A DNA stretch of 64,000 nucleotides from Marsupella aquatica (taxonomy: Eukaryota; Marchantiophyta), in assembly GCA_973895155.1 (NCBI GenBank), contig OZ316896.1, positions 11,408,001 through 11,472,000 of the forward strand. Reading direction: 5' to 3'. Each line of letters begins with the position of its first letter. The first letter of the stretch is position 1. Below, piece by piece: positions 12,601 through 24,710 of this stretch. The notes beneath the pieces are model-generated. The model worked only from the letters and a program-made list of their open reading frames with translations, made no database searches and was not told the DNA's origin. The translations under genes and the position numbers were made by a program.

Positions 12601-14932
12601 CATATATAGAAACAGTTTGGGATCCTACAATCATGAGTTCAGAGGTTTGAATGGAGATCCTATCCAAGCTTGCATTGCAACTCTGGAAATTCATGTGCCT
12701 AATCTACCAACAGCACATTTGTTTTTCCATGGAAGTTCATCCTTAATAAGGTTAGTTGATTAAAATAGATGACAGCTCAGGTATAAAGTAACATTGGCAT
12801 GCAAGCAAGTATCGTGTAATTTATCTCAAACAATCTAAATTCTCTAATTGAATGCAATATATCTCAGGGCACTTAGAAAAACGTACACACAGTCAAATAT
12901 TTTGTAGATCTTCTCTTTGCTATGCTTCACTTTCTTTTGAAGCTTGTTAAATACTCTCCCTAGAGTAAAGCAAGCTTGCAAGAACTGGTGAGAACTGCCT
13001 TGACGACTAATGGGAAACATGGCAGCCACTTGAACCATCTTCAATGCGTGGTTGATCTCAAACTGCACGCCATCAGCCGCTCCGAGTAGTGTTCCTGCTG
13101 TGGCCTTCAATTGCTTCTCAAGCTTGGCATTTGCCCAATATATTGCTGCAGCAGCTGCTCTGCAGACATTCCAGTGAAACTCTTCAATTTCAGATCATGT
13201 GTGTAGCTTTCAACAATCCCATCCCAGTTTCACAAATGAATGACATCATGGGCACCACTTTGACACAGTTCAATTCACAACAGCAACTTGGATTTCAAGG
13301 GATTTCATGGGCCGTAATCCTGCTGTGTGGCACCTTTAGCTCGCTAAGATTGAAATGAGCTAATTAAGAAGATGGGAAACAGAAATCCCAACACCAACTA
13401 TCTAACATTTGTCTAACAAATCCTGGATCCAATCTAGGATATCAAATTCTGAACCATAACAAACTAGTAAAATGCAAAGGAAAAGGAGAGATGTAGAGTT
13501 CTTACATGGCAACCAGACTGAAGCAGATTATGCAAATTAGCGGGTAGAATCGGAAAGACCCTTTGTGATAACCAAAGCGTTCTGAAGTTGGTGTTTGACC
13601 ACATCCCCAACAGAACAGAATACCATATGATATTGAAGATATCAAGGAAAAAATGGCCAACACATACCCCCAAAATCCTGTGTAGCTTGCAGACTGCCTG
13701 CCCAAACAACCAAGAAGATAATTAATTTAAGAGATTAACTCCATAGCAAAACAAAGGGCTTGTGATGCAGGAGATCCATTGAGTGACATACAGTTGATAT
13801 AGCTGGGGCACATTTTTCCAAACTTCAAGAAATACGACGATCATCAAGTGATTGAAAAAATTTGCTGAATGATTTGCTTTTAGCTATTGCTCTATTCCTG
13901 ATGAGAACTGTAGTGTAATGTTGATTCTCAAATGAATTGTTCCTCGAAATGGCTTTAAACAAAGGTGCAATCACTCATCTAAAAGAGATTGTCCATGCAC
14001 TCGTGTGGATGGAGATACCTCGCCAGATTTTACAATCTAGAAGTCGATGGTCATCCCAATCTGGCAAAGTCATTAGAAGTTGTTGGTCGAGGGCCTAGGT
14101 TTACACGAGGGAGAAGTAAAGTATTGTCAACAGAAAAACACGGCTAGGAGAGAAGGTACTAGGGTTTGGGAAGGAGCGCACACTCCAATAATGTACGTTT
14201 GTCACATTGAAACCATCTTTGTAGACCTTGAAGGATCGCAAAGGATCCTTGCGAGGAATCACTCCAGTCAAATTGGATAGCAGCAAAGTCCTTAGCCGTG
14301 GTGGAGGGCCTGATGTTGGATGAAATGGGTCAAATGGCTCGTCAGGTTCATCTTGATCATCAAAATCCTCCTACTCCCAATTCAGTATCACAAATTTAGA
14401 GAGGCAGAGTTAGTACACATTCAATAGTTCAGAAGCATCACAACATGTACCAACATTTCAACATTTCAACATTTCAAGATATTCAATTTCAAAAACATTC
14501 AGGAGTCAAGAAACCAACCTGCAGTAACACTCGCTTGCTCTTGCATGATTCGTGGAAGAAACAATTACTGATCGAGGATGTCGTGCCAAAGTTGTGGCCA
14601 TCAATAGTCTCTTCATAGATCTCGTAGTTAGATATGAAATCAAGTGCTTGTGTATCGACGTGAATCAGCCCAGCAATGAGACCAAAGAGGCCATTCAATA
14701 TGTCACAAGCAATGCCCTTGGAATCACATACAAGAGCGGTTGACTCATTCCACCCCTGGAGCGCATCAAGAATATTTACATTTTTTACTCTGGCATTACC
14801 ATCAAACAAGACGATTTGTCCATTGGTAGTAGATCCAGCAGATCCCTCTGCCAAGAAAGGTTGAAGAAAAATCCCCAGGATGAACATGCACTTGCACCAT
14901 AGAAGTACTTGCGTCCTTTGTGTTGAGGCCAT
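9668..14932 (-). CDS. Plant multi-pass membrane protein (At1g71110/At2g12400/At2g25270-like), nine exons
   Basis: Exons that I can place: 14932-14519 (ATG, signal peptide near MFILGIFLQPFLA), 14370-14182 (KVYKDGFNVTNVHYW block), 13693-13506 (two hydrophobic segments), ~13180-12887 (extracellular helical region ending KIYKIFDCV), 12393-12331, 11520-11449 (together one long hydrophobic stretch, VSASLSLVVVLG to LLFGTWFLAGV), 11201-10880 (NVANDACMVMGEYNNNPT, LPC), and 10126-9668 (PFRCK, NRCAPLRK, last membrane helix, stop). Seven introns have GT/AG ends and matching phases. The family is plant-specific, plasma-membrane-like and of unknown biochemical role. The conserved NKHYW-like, ADTC-like, LPC and CDP blocks are all seen. 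The join between 13506 and ~13180 is unresolved: a small extra exon near 13286 is likely. The gene appears intact. Domain assignment rests on recalled family blocks. Confidence 0.82.
14450..14492. repeat. Short CAACATTT simple repeat
   Basis: Four imperfect copies of CAACATTT/ACATTTCA lie in the first intron of the membrane-protein gene, just downstream of the exon 1 donor at 14518. Confidence 0.7.
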
Positions 14933-16339
14933 ATCTTTCTTGTTGAATTCTCACCATGAGTCTTGTTAAACAAACATAGATTTCTTTGATATCTTGGATT
15001 CACCAAATTGGCTGAAATCCCAACAATTGATCCATTTTGAGTGCAAATACGCATAGAATCTCCACTGATTGTGTGGAGATTCAGTTCCACACTCAAGATT
15101 GACCTCCTCCATTAGTACTTTCGGTTTTACAAGATTCCCTTATAGAAATTGGAGTGATATGATTGCTTGATGCAGCATTTCCATATTTGAGCAATTGTTT
15201 CGAGTTCCTCCTCTTCTTAATGTGTGAACCAAAGAATATTGTGAGAAGCGTTCACTACAACTCTTTCTCCACTTGGAATTTAATTAAGCCTGCAAAGGCA
15301 GTGATTTCAATTTCTAGTGATTTAGATGTTCAAACTCAATTGACACAGCACATATATATATATCCTATTGGTGGACTAACTTTTTGTATTTCAAAGATGA
15401 AGAGAGGGTTTTCTTTAGTGAGCCTGTATAGGTGAGAATGCTGCACACTAGGATTAGAGTTAGATCTAATTTACATTGCAAAGATATATATATTACCCAC
15501 TAATCTGATGTAAAGACTGAAGACACGGGCTTCCCATGACTGTTCAGAATATTTGGATTTCTTTGGAGGAGTTCAGTTAAAATTCTGGACCTTTTGTGAA
15601 CTTAGGAGGGTGAAAGACTTTTGAGGGTGGAACTGACGAGGGTGTATGGACTTATGGTGGAATAGGCATTTGGGGTTTGGTTTCCCTTCCTTTCAGTCAT
15701 GAGTACAAAACAATATAATGTGCCGGAGTGCCTACCCTTACTCTGTTTGAAACTTGGGGGCAGAAGCCCCATCCAAACCCTGCAAAGTGACGAAAACCAC
15801 CCAAACCAAGGGATCACAAGAGTCACGCAAGGCACCAGGGGAGGAGGCCTTGGGCCCTCCAACTAACCCTTCAACAACTAATCAGGCCATGAAACCTGGA
15901 AAAGCCACACCAGAGTGTGGCTGGCCTGATTATCCAAAGGAGACAGCATGGTGGTGCCCCATGGTGCCTGCCCTAAGTTGGCTACCAGCACTTTTGTGAG
16001 TTAAACTATGTTAGGGCCAAATTTGCAGTAACTCAATTCTCTTACTAGTAATTTGTGATTGAAAGTTACACACACCTTATGGTCTAGAGTGAAGCCTCTA
16101 GACTGTGACTCTGGGGTGCCGGCAAGTTTTGTGGTGAGGCAACAGGTGCGGAAGACAACCATGGGCCTGAGCAAAGCTCAGGCATTAAGGCTAGGGACAT
16201 GTAATAGCACAAGCCCTCCAACATTTGCAAAATAGGCCATCATACGCATTGGTTTCAAAAGTGGGCCCAAATGAAATGATAGTAGTCGTGATTCTAGAAA
16301 AGATTCCTACTCTAACATTTGGTACACCTACCTGTTATT
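14933..16339. other. Gene-free stretch upstream of the membrane-protein gene
   Basis: Contains the presumed promoter and 5' UTR of the minus-strand gene starting at 14932. I can point to no specific motif. An (AT)n run lies at about 15,352. The remaining frames are short and unrecognised. Confidence 0.4.
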
Positions 16340-17452
16340 TCTCTCTGTAAAATACAATTACAACTGCTCACACTCAGTACACCAGTAAGGGCTGTTTGCT
16401 AGGCCAGGATTCAAGTTATGTGTTAAATTACAAAGTGAATATGAAATGATGATTTCTCTCTCTTTCAGTCTCTCTCCTTCTCTGCCTTACAATTACAATT
16501 AAGATGGCTCAATCTCAGTACACCAAGTAACGAACTGTTTCAGGAGTCAGGTGAATGGAATTCAAAAATATCTTTCAAGGTAAACAAAGGAGTCATGTGA
16601 ATGGAATTCAAAAAGATATTTCAAGGCAAAAAAAAGGAGTCATGTGCTATGTGCAATTTACAAAATGAATATGAGAGCTAATGATCATGTCTCTTTTCTT
16701 TCCCTCTCTCCCTTCTCTTCAATACAGTTGCTTAAATCTCACCGTCCTCTGCACTACAATTACAATGGCTCAATCGCAGTACAGCAAGTAACGACTGTGT
16801 CGTAGGTCAGAAGTCAAGTTATCTGCAAAATTTACGAGATGAATATGAATGAATGAGGAATTCTCTCTCCTTTTCTCTGTCCCCGTCTCTGCATTACAAT
16901 GTCTCAATCTCACCCTTCTGTGCACTCGGGTGAGATGCATTGTCTCAATCTCACCCTTCTGTGCACTCGGGTGAGATGCAGACATTACAATTGCTTCTCT
17001 GCGTTGCAAGTACAGTGGCTCCATCTCATTGCACCAGGTTACGACTATTCACGAGTCAGGAGTGATGATGATTTCCCTCTCTTTCTTTCGCCTCAATCTC
17101 ACCCTTCGCCGCATTACAATTACAATGGCTCAATCTTAGTACATCAAGTAACTACTGTATCGTCAGAAGTCAAGCTATGTGCAAAATGTACAAGATGAAT
17201 GACTGGATGATGATTTCTCTTTCTTCTTCTCTCCCCTCACCCTCCTCTGCACTACGATCACACTGGCTTCATGATGATTTCTCTCTGTGTGTCTTTCTCT
17301 GTCCCATTCTCTGGATTACAATGGCTTAATCTCACCCTTCTCTGCACTAGAATTACAGTGGCTCAATCTCAGTACAAGTAACGACTGTTTTCTAGGCCAG
17401 GAGTCAAGTTCTGTGCAAAATTTACAAAAGGAATATGAACGATGACGATTGA
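16340..17452. repeat. Diverged array abutting the MLO stop codon
   Basis: A composite word (ACAATTACAATGGCTCAA, then TCAGTACACCAAGTAACGACTG, then GGAGTCAAGTTATGTGCAAAA, then GATGATTTCTCTCTC) recurs near 16,372, 16,505, 16,765, 17,011, 17,125 and 17,350. Spacing is irregular (about 115-260 bp). The array ends within a few bases of the MLO stop, so most of it would be the 3' UTR or 3' flank of that gene. Confidence 0.75.
16900..16981. repeat. 41-bp tandem duplication, each copy a hairpin
   Basis: TGTCTCAATCTCACCC at 16,900 and 16,941 begins two identical copies. Each contains CTCACCC and GGGTGAG separated by 12 nt, a perfect 7-bp stem. The duplication sits inside the larger array and is its youngest part, since the two copies have not diverged. 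Confidence 0.85.
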
Positions 17453-19240
17453 CTAAAAGTGAGGAGCTGAAGTTCGAATCGTCTCGTCCGGCTGCAGCTG
17501 GACGCTTACGCTGCCACCTCCCAATGCATTTGAGGACAATTGTTTATAGAATTTGTTGGAGATTGCCTGGGTGGGTGCCCTTATTTCACTGTTAGCCCGG
17601 GTGAAGCAAGGCATCTGGGGCGGAAACGCAGGGATTAAGAAAGGTTGGCAATCATTGTCGTTGCCTATCGAAATCTCTACAGTGGACTGGCGATCCTGTG
17701 GGTCCGACTTAGACTGCTCCACAAGCTCCAATCCATGACCTCCACTGATCAGCTGTAATCGAGGGTCTGAAGGGTCATTCCCGCTTGCAAGTATCGTTTC
17801 AAGTCCAAGCTCATCAGGCGAGTTGGAGTGGATGCTTGATTTGTTATGATGACTTGCAGTGGATCCGCCCTGTGTACCATTCCTTACCGTCCTCTTTGCA
17901 CCCAATGTCCAATGACGAAGTTTGTCCCTGACGTGGTCTTGGAAGATAGCTTGCTTGTAGTCAGACCCCATGTGGCTCACAAGGGCATAGAGTGGGAGAG
18001 TGCTGTAGCTACACGTGATTTGTACAATCACTCCGATTGCAATGCGAGTATAGACGTAGAGTTTGTTCCTCAGAAGGCATGAATTCAAACCGAACAGCCA
18101 CGCGAATGAGAGGAACGTTGCCATCTCGAATGCATTCTGAAACAAAATGTAGTGGACCACGGTGAGTATCAAGTCAGGCTTTTTGAACCAAAACAGTTCA
18201 TCTCGGGGTCTGAATGTCGTTCCAGTGCGGGCATGAATCCCATTGCATCCTGCGCTCTCCAATGCCAGAGTTGCAATCACGCTCTGCAGCTTCGCTCCCA
18301 CCAACAGAAGTAACACCGGAGGAACTATGGAAAGCCAGAAGAAGAGGTTCGTTCCCACCGCGTTGAAGAGCATGTAGAGGATGACAAAGAACCAGAGAGG
18401 GACGCTGATTCCTACCACCTTCTGGTACTCATCTTCAAGGGATCGGACAACATAGCTGTGAAAGTCGAAACTGCGACCCGTGTTGTGGTTTCTGATGAAC
18501 CCTAGACGAAGAGCGAGATAGTCCGAACGGACCACCGACTTGCCGAATTGTCGGAAGAAGCAAACCATCCAACCAAAGAACCGGTTCCTGCTCCAAGGTT
18601 GGGACGTATGGTATTTGATGAACGTTGTTTGTCGATTCAACGACAGTGACTGGACCACCTCACCTAGATCATCGCCTTTACCCTGGTGTAACTTCTCTTC
18701 CCAGACTTTCCACCTATTCACCTTGGTGGAGGCTAGCAGCATTACAAATAAGCTGTAGATGACATGAACCACTGCCAAGGCGAAGATGACTGTATGCAGC
18801 TGATGAAGAGTCTCACTTGATACTATAGGGGAATGTCCAGACTCGCAAGCTTCCCTCGGATCACTTTGACTCCGGATCCGCCATTGGAAAACTTCGGTTC
18901 TTCCCTCTGTACGAGATGTTGGCGCATGAGGTCCTTTGTTCTCGTAGTGGCAGGGAGTCCAATCCTTCAGAACATTAGATTTGACGCATAAACTCAAGAC
19001 GTGGTTTTTAAACATAGTCAGAAGTAGAGAGATGAATCCCATGAGCATTACTTCTTCTTTGATTCTGTGAAGAGCACGTACGAGAGGTTTACGGTGAGCA
19101 TGTTCTAGATGACGCTCGATTTTCTCAACTGCAGTCACGACTAGCAGTGAAATGGTGATGAAAATCGTGCACACAGTGGCCACAGCCCATGTTGGTGTAT
19201 CCTCTAAACTCCAAACTTCTACATTGTCTTGAGCCTCCAT
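17453..19240 (-). CDS. MLO: MLO family seven-transmembrane protein, intronless
   Basis: 595 residues from the first ATG; the frame is open 11 codons further upstream without an ATG. MLO proteins are plasma-membrane proteins with seven helices, an extracellular N terminus and a cytosolic calmodulin-binding tail. They act in powdery-mildew susceptibility, pollen-tube and root responses, and were recently reported as calcium channels. Seen here: LEDTPTWAVATVC at the N terminus, then hydrophobic segments near residues 18-38, 66-77, 147-171, 280-301, 301-318, 358-384 and 400-425. The signature LPLYALVSHMGSDYK follows, then a basic amphipathic segment (about 430-452, KLRHWTLGAKR) that fits the calmodulin site. 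The tail is long, Ser/His-rich and not conserved. No frameshift or stop. Seed-plant MLO genes carry a dozen or more introns; this one has none. Confidence 0.95.
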   Translation of the reverse strand: MEAQDNVEVWSLEDTPTWAVATVCTIFITISLLVVTAVEKIERHLEHAHRKPLVRALHRIKEEVMLMGFISLLLTMFKNHVLSLCVKSNVLKDWTPCHYENKGPHAPTSRTEGRTEVFQWRIRSQSDPREACESGHSPIVSSETLHQLHTVIFALAVVHVIYSLFVMLLASTKVNRWKVWEEKLHQGKGDDLGEVVQSLSLNRQTTFIKYHTSQPWSRNRFFGWMVCFFRQFGKSVVRSDYLALRLGFIRNHNTGRSFDFHSYVVRSLEDEYQKVVGISVPLWFFVILYMLFNAVGTNLFFWLSIVPPVLLLLVGAKLQSVIATLALESAGCNGIHARTGTTFRPRDELFWFKKPDLILTVVHYILFQNAFEMATFLSFAWLFGLNSCLLRNKLYVYTRIAIGVIVQITCSYSTLPLYALVSHMGSDYKQAIFQDHVRDKLRHWTLGAKRTVRNGTQGGSTASHHNKSSIHSNSPDELGLETILASGNDPSDPRLQLISGGHGLELVEQSKSDPQDRQSTVEISIGNDNDCQPFLIPAFPPQMPCFTRANSEIRAPTQAISNKFYKQLSSNALGGGSVSVQLQPDETIRTSAPHF

Positions 19241-22200
19241 CGACCTTTTCCTCCTGTCAACCGACTCTGTCAATTACTCAAACCAGTGCAGACTAGTCCA
19301 ACCGAAGTCCCAGCTACCACTCGAGCTATTACAGGTATTTTTCGAATACTTATGCAAACACCAAGTAAGCTCAACCGCAGCAATCAACTACACATTCATG
19401 AAAAGACCGTGTTCTATCCTCCACAAACGATCTTCGTACCATTTGCTTTAGTTCCATAGATGATGTTCATCGACACGATGATAGTGCAATTTCCTGTTCT
19501 CGTTATGAACTATAAAACCTCGCTGACTGGAGACTTGTTACCCTTTGTTTTGCTGGTAGACTTCGACCTTGGAGATAAAACACATTCCCTGACAAATATG
19601 TGTACTTTCTTCTCTCCTCTATGGCTCCACTACAAAAGTGGAACTAGTGTGGCACAATTCCAAACCAAAGAAATGTGTCTGTTCAGTTCGTCTGGCACCT
19701 TGGAGCTCCTCTCTCACTCTTCCTCCATCCTTCATGCTTTAAAACCTCACCTCATGAATCAGTAATGAAATCCACTCGTAAGAACCTCCCTGTCCTCTCA
19801 TACCTTGCCAGCTACGCATTCATTTATTGATTCGGTACTACTACAATCAATTGCCGTGAAGTTCGAGCGTTTGCAGAATGACCTACAACACGTCTTCTTT
19901 CGGAGTGAATTGAATTGATCATCAAATCTCCACTATTGTGGGAAGCAATTTATACCGTACTATCGATCTCGAGTTGAACCCATTACAGGTCTAGCTCATA
20001 GGTGCAGTATGAACCGCGTCTGGACCATGGTACGATATGAAGGCAACTTACCAGCCACTTGGCAGTTTCCATAATTGACTTCACAAAGCCAACCGACTCC
20101 CGCAGCCACTTGGATTTGTCTATAACTGATTGGGTGTAGTGAATTCTTGTCTTTTTACTTACTTTGGAAGATGTTCTCGAGTTGAGTGAAGGTTCTTCCA
20201 TTCAAGTATTCTCAGGGTTTTTTACACCTGGAAAGATGTTCTTGAGCCATGGACGGCTGGTTGAAAGGGGCCGTCCTCTGTTATCTTCGCCGTAATCTTT
20301 CGCCCTACTTGCCCGTGGTTTCTCTCGGACAGATTTTGTTAGCATAGTTTTGCTTTCCTACAATGATTATTTGGTTCTCCTTTCCTCTTCAAATCTCTCT
20401 CCACCTCCAAACCAGCTCCAAAGCAGGTCACTTTTCCAGTTATGTGATTGTCACCGAAGAGATGACGATCATTTGTCTTGCGCTTCTCTTTTAAAGATGT
20501 AAATGTTCTTTACATCTGTTCCCCAGATTTTTGTGCCTGTCTTAGTTGTGGATGGGTGGTTGTGTGAGAATCGCAATCGACATCAGTATTCTGAGGCCCT
20601 TAATAACGGTAAGCTCTGAATATTTTTTGATATTTTATCGTCCTGTTGGGGTCACTGAACCCCAGGAGAAGGTGTTCTTGAACATTCAACACTGATCTTG
20701 CCCAAGCCTGCTATGTTTGATGTCAGGCCTAATGGTACGTCAGTTGCAACGAGAATCGCAACAACGGTTTCCTAGAACTAATTGATTCGGATTCATTTGG
20801 TGGAATTCGGCTTTGATTGCTGCAATGGAATGTAATCTAGCCCTGTTCTTTACCGTTTGGCATGCAGTGGCAATTTAAAGAGATCGAAAAGTTTGTGGGT
20901 GTCAAAGTTCCTCACCACGATCTAATTTCAAGTAGTACGAGGTATTCATTATCAGGTAGCGATCAGCCTACGAACATCGTAATCATTATGGAACTTGGAT
21001 AGGTATACGAAGTCAAACGAATGACAAACCCGTTTCAATCAATGAGACCTTGAGGATACTAACTGAAGTGCTGATACCAAGAGGCGAGCATTGTATTCGA
21101 GATCCGAGCTCTGAAAGGTATACGATCTCTTTAGCCAATGCCTTTCCTGGGCCAATTGGAGCTGTTGAAGCTTCTCCATACGGAGCGTAGCTGTTGAGGA
21201 CTTATCCTTCTTGACTTCATTGACCCCGGTCCATGACGATGTGAGTAACTGGCGGTGAAAACCAAAGCTATCGCTGCTGCTTCTTTATTGGTGCTCTTGT
21301 CCTTTCTGTATCCAAGAAAATATGTTGGCTAGAGGCTCGTGGATAGAAGTCATCCAAGGAAAGCACAAGGTGCTCGTCCGCAAAGGGTTCGGGGTTCAGG
21401 GTGTAATTATAAGTGGTTCCCGTCGGAAGGAGTGTCGAGCAAAACCGGGGTCCTATGTCAATCGAGGAACAGCTGAATACTCTTATGCATACGTGAGGGG
21501 GTTCAGAGTTCAGACAGTACTGTCGATGACTGGTTTCTCCCATGGAAATAGTTTCTGATTAGAAGGTAACCTACGCATGTCGGATGTGACCTCGCTGTCA
21601 AGCTCCGTTCCAAACAGGCTACTCGGCATCGTTGAAAGCCGGGACAGGGCATCTCCTACTGTCAAGCAGCACTTTGTTGGGAGAGACAGCAACAGAAAAG
21701 CATGAACATGTAACCACCATGCAGGGAAAGTGCGAAGCCATGTTGGAGCTCTTCTGCTGGGCTACTTAGTGCACTACCCTGCTGCAGATGTGTCTCGCAA
21801 CAGGTGTTTTTATCTTTTCAATTTCGCTGCTCCGGGGTTGGGACTTCTCTCGACACAGACCCACCCTCGAAAAACCGAACTTCCATCAGCTACTCTTTTT
21901 GAAATCAAACGATAAACATGGACCGGATTATTGCTCTTCAGATTTCTGCACTAAATCTAAAGATTTCATAAATATCAGTCGCGCTCTAAAATTGAGATCC
22001 GCTGATCGTTTCAACGGACTCTTCATATTCGGGGTTGAAATATGCGGTCAATGCGCCCAAAGTCTACGGATATTCCTTTGCTAACAACCTCCCTCATTTC
22101 TGGAAGAGAATGATGCATCGCACAATCAATGGCAAAATGTGTGTCGGAGAAGTGGTCGTGCAGGAACTTCATCCCTGTTTTAGACATGAACAGAAATGTC

Positions 22201-24365
22201 TTGATCACTGTGGGCGACGTAACATCACTGTAGTCCGTTGGGCCCACAAACTGTTTGGGATGCTAGCTGACCTTGGGGTGCCACGCGCAGCGCATGTTTG
22301 CTAGAGAACCGCAGCAGCCCATGGTGTAAACCTGAAATTGAATCCCACCAGGACGATAGCACATCACGGAATTAGCCAAATACGAGGCGGCAGTTGGGAA
22401 CACGCAAGCGAAGCTAATTGCAGGGTAATCCCGCCTTTAGCTAGCACGATGGAAAACCTTCCGAGCATTCTATCTAATGAGTATTGATTTGGTGAAGCCC
22501 TTTCCTCAAAGCAGAATATGGATATTTCCCCAAAGCATTTGAAATTGTTCTTTGATCCATCCATTTCGGCCCGCATACATACTGTTAATTATGCTGACTG
22601 ATCGAGCTCAACGTGTCACATATTTGCTACAAAGCCGTGGTCGATGTTGTGTGACCTTAGATGAGATCCAAAGTGAACTGTAGCAATGGACTGTGTTAGG
22701 AAAAGAGGCGGCAGTAAGTTGCATGCACCATGCAATGAAGAGACTTTGCCGCTTTGTATGGTGCACGATGGAAAGCATTCCGTCTAACTGTTGGAAATCC
22801 TAATTTGCTGCAGCCATTCGGCTCGGAGGAGACTCTCAATAGGGATTACGCATGGGAATAGTTCTCTTCATGTTCCAATCAAACTAGGAGCTGTCAAGAT
22901 TAGCGGTTCTTTTGACAAACAGTCAAGATTACGAGCCTGAGATATTCTCTAACCTGTGCAGGCTGACGTTACTCCAAGGAGGTACGAGATTCAGTGGCTC
23001 TTGCCATTCTACCGTCTCTACCGGAAATCACAATGTAATTACCAGTTCTCGTAACGGTGACATTGGATGATCTCGGTCACCACCTCTGTTTCCTTTGTAC
23101 GAGGATACGAGATACAACCCGTGTCTAACATGTCAGACAGCTGGTGCTCATCTCATTCCTTTGGAGGAAGACTTCAAACAAAAGTGGGATTGGGCATCGC
23201 TTCCTATCAAATCGACACATTGATGCAGTCAGGACCGAAATTGAGAAGCTGGTGACAGGAATTAAAACCATGTCACTCCGATCCCAAATGAACATAATGA
23301 TATCAATTGAAATCAAGAGACCGAATAAACTACAGCACACGATCGACCCATACTTCGTGGGAGCAAGGGGCTCAAAATCTGGCGCACTTGTTAGTTCGGG
23401 GCACACTCCATTTAGATTTCTTGTTGCTGCATGAGTTGACATTTTCGCCTACGGTTTCCTTTCCTTTCGTGTCCATGTCCTTGTTTCTCAGCATCAATTC
23501 TTCTAGTTTCGCATCGTTCATTATTCGTCTTGGCTCAAGTCCAAAATACTGCCTCCCACTCGATCCACAGGACGAGAACTCTTGCCAGTGGATGCATATT
23601 GCAAGCAGAACATTGGAGGCTACGGGAATCTAAAGACAAAGAGAAGGTCAGGTCAAGGCCAATTGGTGATGAATCCAGCTAGATCGATCGAGCAGCTTCT
23701 ACAGCTTCTCCCCGATGATCACTGGCCATCAAGTAAATTCGCTTATTCCTCGCATTTTAGAAGCTATATGGTGAATCCAACTCTCATGTTTTGTCTTATT
23801 CATATTTGTGTATCATGAATTTTTATTTGAATGTACCTTAACAAGGGGCATCCTTTGTATCACATAGACTTTTAATTCATTTTTGGACCCCTTTAAATTT
23901 GTGGTATTCTATAGTGTTTTGAATTTATTTTGGCAGCCCCCTTAATTTGTATAATTTGTAAAGTCCTAGAGAGAAACTAAGGGCTTCATTTTCTAGGGCT
24001 TTTAAGTATACTCATGAGTGAGAGGAATGATTCTAAGAAATGTCAGCACATCCTCTCTTAAGCTCCCCTTGTGGCTTTCTTTCCTAAGTTTATGGTTTTT
24101 ATTGAGATACACATTGAAATATGTGCACAACTCGTAGGATCTTTGTGTAATAAAATTGTACTTTCCATTGGTCACTATGTACTTTTATTGCATGTGCTTT
24201 ATTTATATTATTTGATTTCATTGTGCACAACTCGTAGCAATTTTGTTTATACTTTCCATTTGGTCACTATGTGCTTTTATTGAGTGTACTTTATTTATAT
24301 TATTTGATTTCATTCACATTTAATATGTATTCTAGTCTTACTCTTTAATTTTGTCCACTTAATAT
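19241..24365. other. Gene-free stretch upstream of MLO
   Basis: About 5 kb without a recognisable gene. Frames are below 110 codons on both strands and mostly overlap one another. The first few hundred bases should hold the MLO promoter and 5' UTR. From 23,740 the DNA becomes A/T-rich and contains a TTTTGTCTTATTCATATTT word also found near 4053-4071. Confidence 0.45.
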
Positions 24366-24710
24366 CACTACAAGACAAAAAGTAAAGCATGTTCCAGGAT
24401 GAGCATGCTATATGCACGACTGTCACTTGGATCCTCCCATTTTAGAATTAGTACAGTAAAGTCCTGTTTAGAGGGCATTACGGGATATAATGCCCCCCAA
24501 AACAAGAGGTTAAGCTAGAGTATCGAAGGGCTATTATTGCCCATAATGCTCCTGAAACAGGACTGTCACTGGGATCCTCCCAATTTAGAATTAGTAAAGT
24601 CATGTTTAGAGGGTATTATGGGATGTAATGCCGCAGAGTTTCAGCTAGAGTTATGAAGGGCTATTATTGCCCATAATGCTCAGGAAACACAGACTTTACT
24701 ACATTTCAAT
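24366..24710. mobile_element. Tandem pair of foldback (MITE-like) units
   Basis: Two units of about 143 bp start GACTGTCACT(T/G)GGATCC at 24,418 and 24,561. Each has imperfect inverted arms: AGTAAAGTCCTGTTT...GGGCATTACGGG against CCCATAATGCTCCTGAAACAGGACT in unit one, and AGTAAAGTCATGTTT...ATTATGGG against CCCATAATGCTCAGGAAACACAGACTTTAC in unit two. A partial third arm lies at 24,381-24,412. The right outer end reads ACTTTACTA and the left TAGTACAGTAAAGT. TA flanks with CAGTAAAGTCC-type ends resemble Tc1/mariner-derived MITEs, which is an inference. CACTACAAGA at 24,367 is noted but has no partner. Confidence 0.6.

Noticed and set aside
24367-24376. CACTA transposon end (CACTACAAGA) beside the foldback pair
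   Set aside because: No inverted partner was found at a sensible distance, in contrast to 4968-5537.
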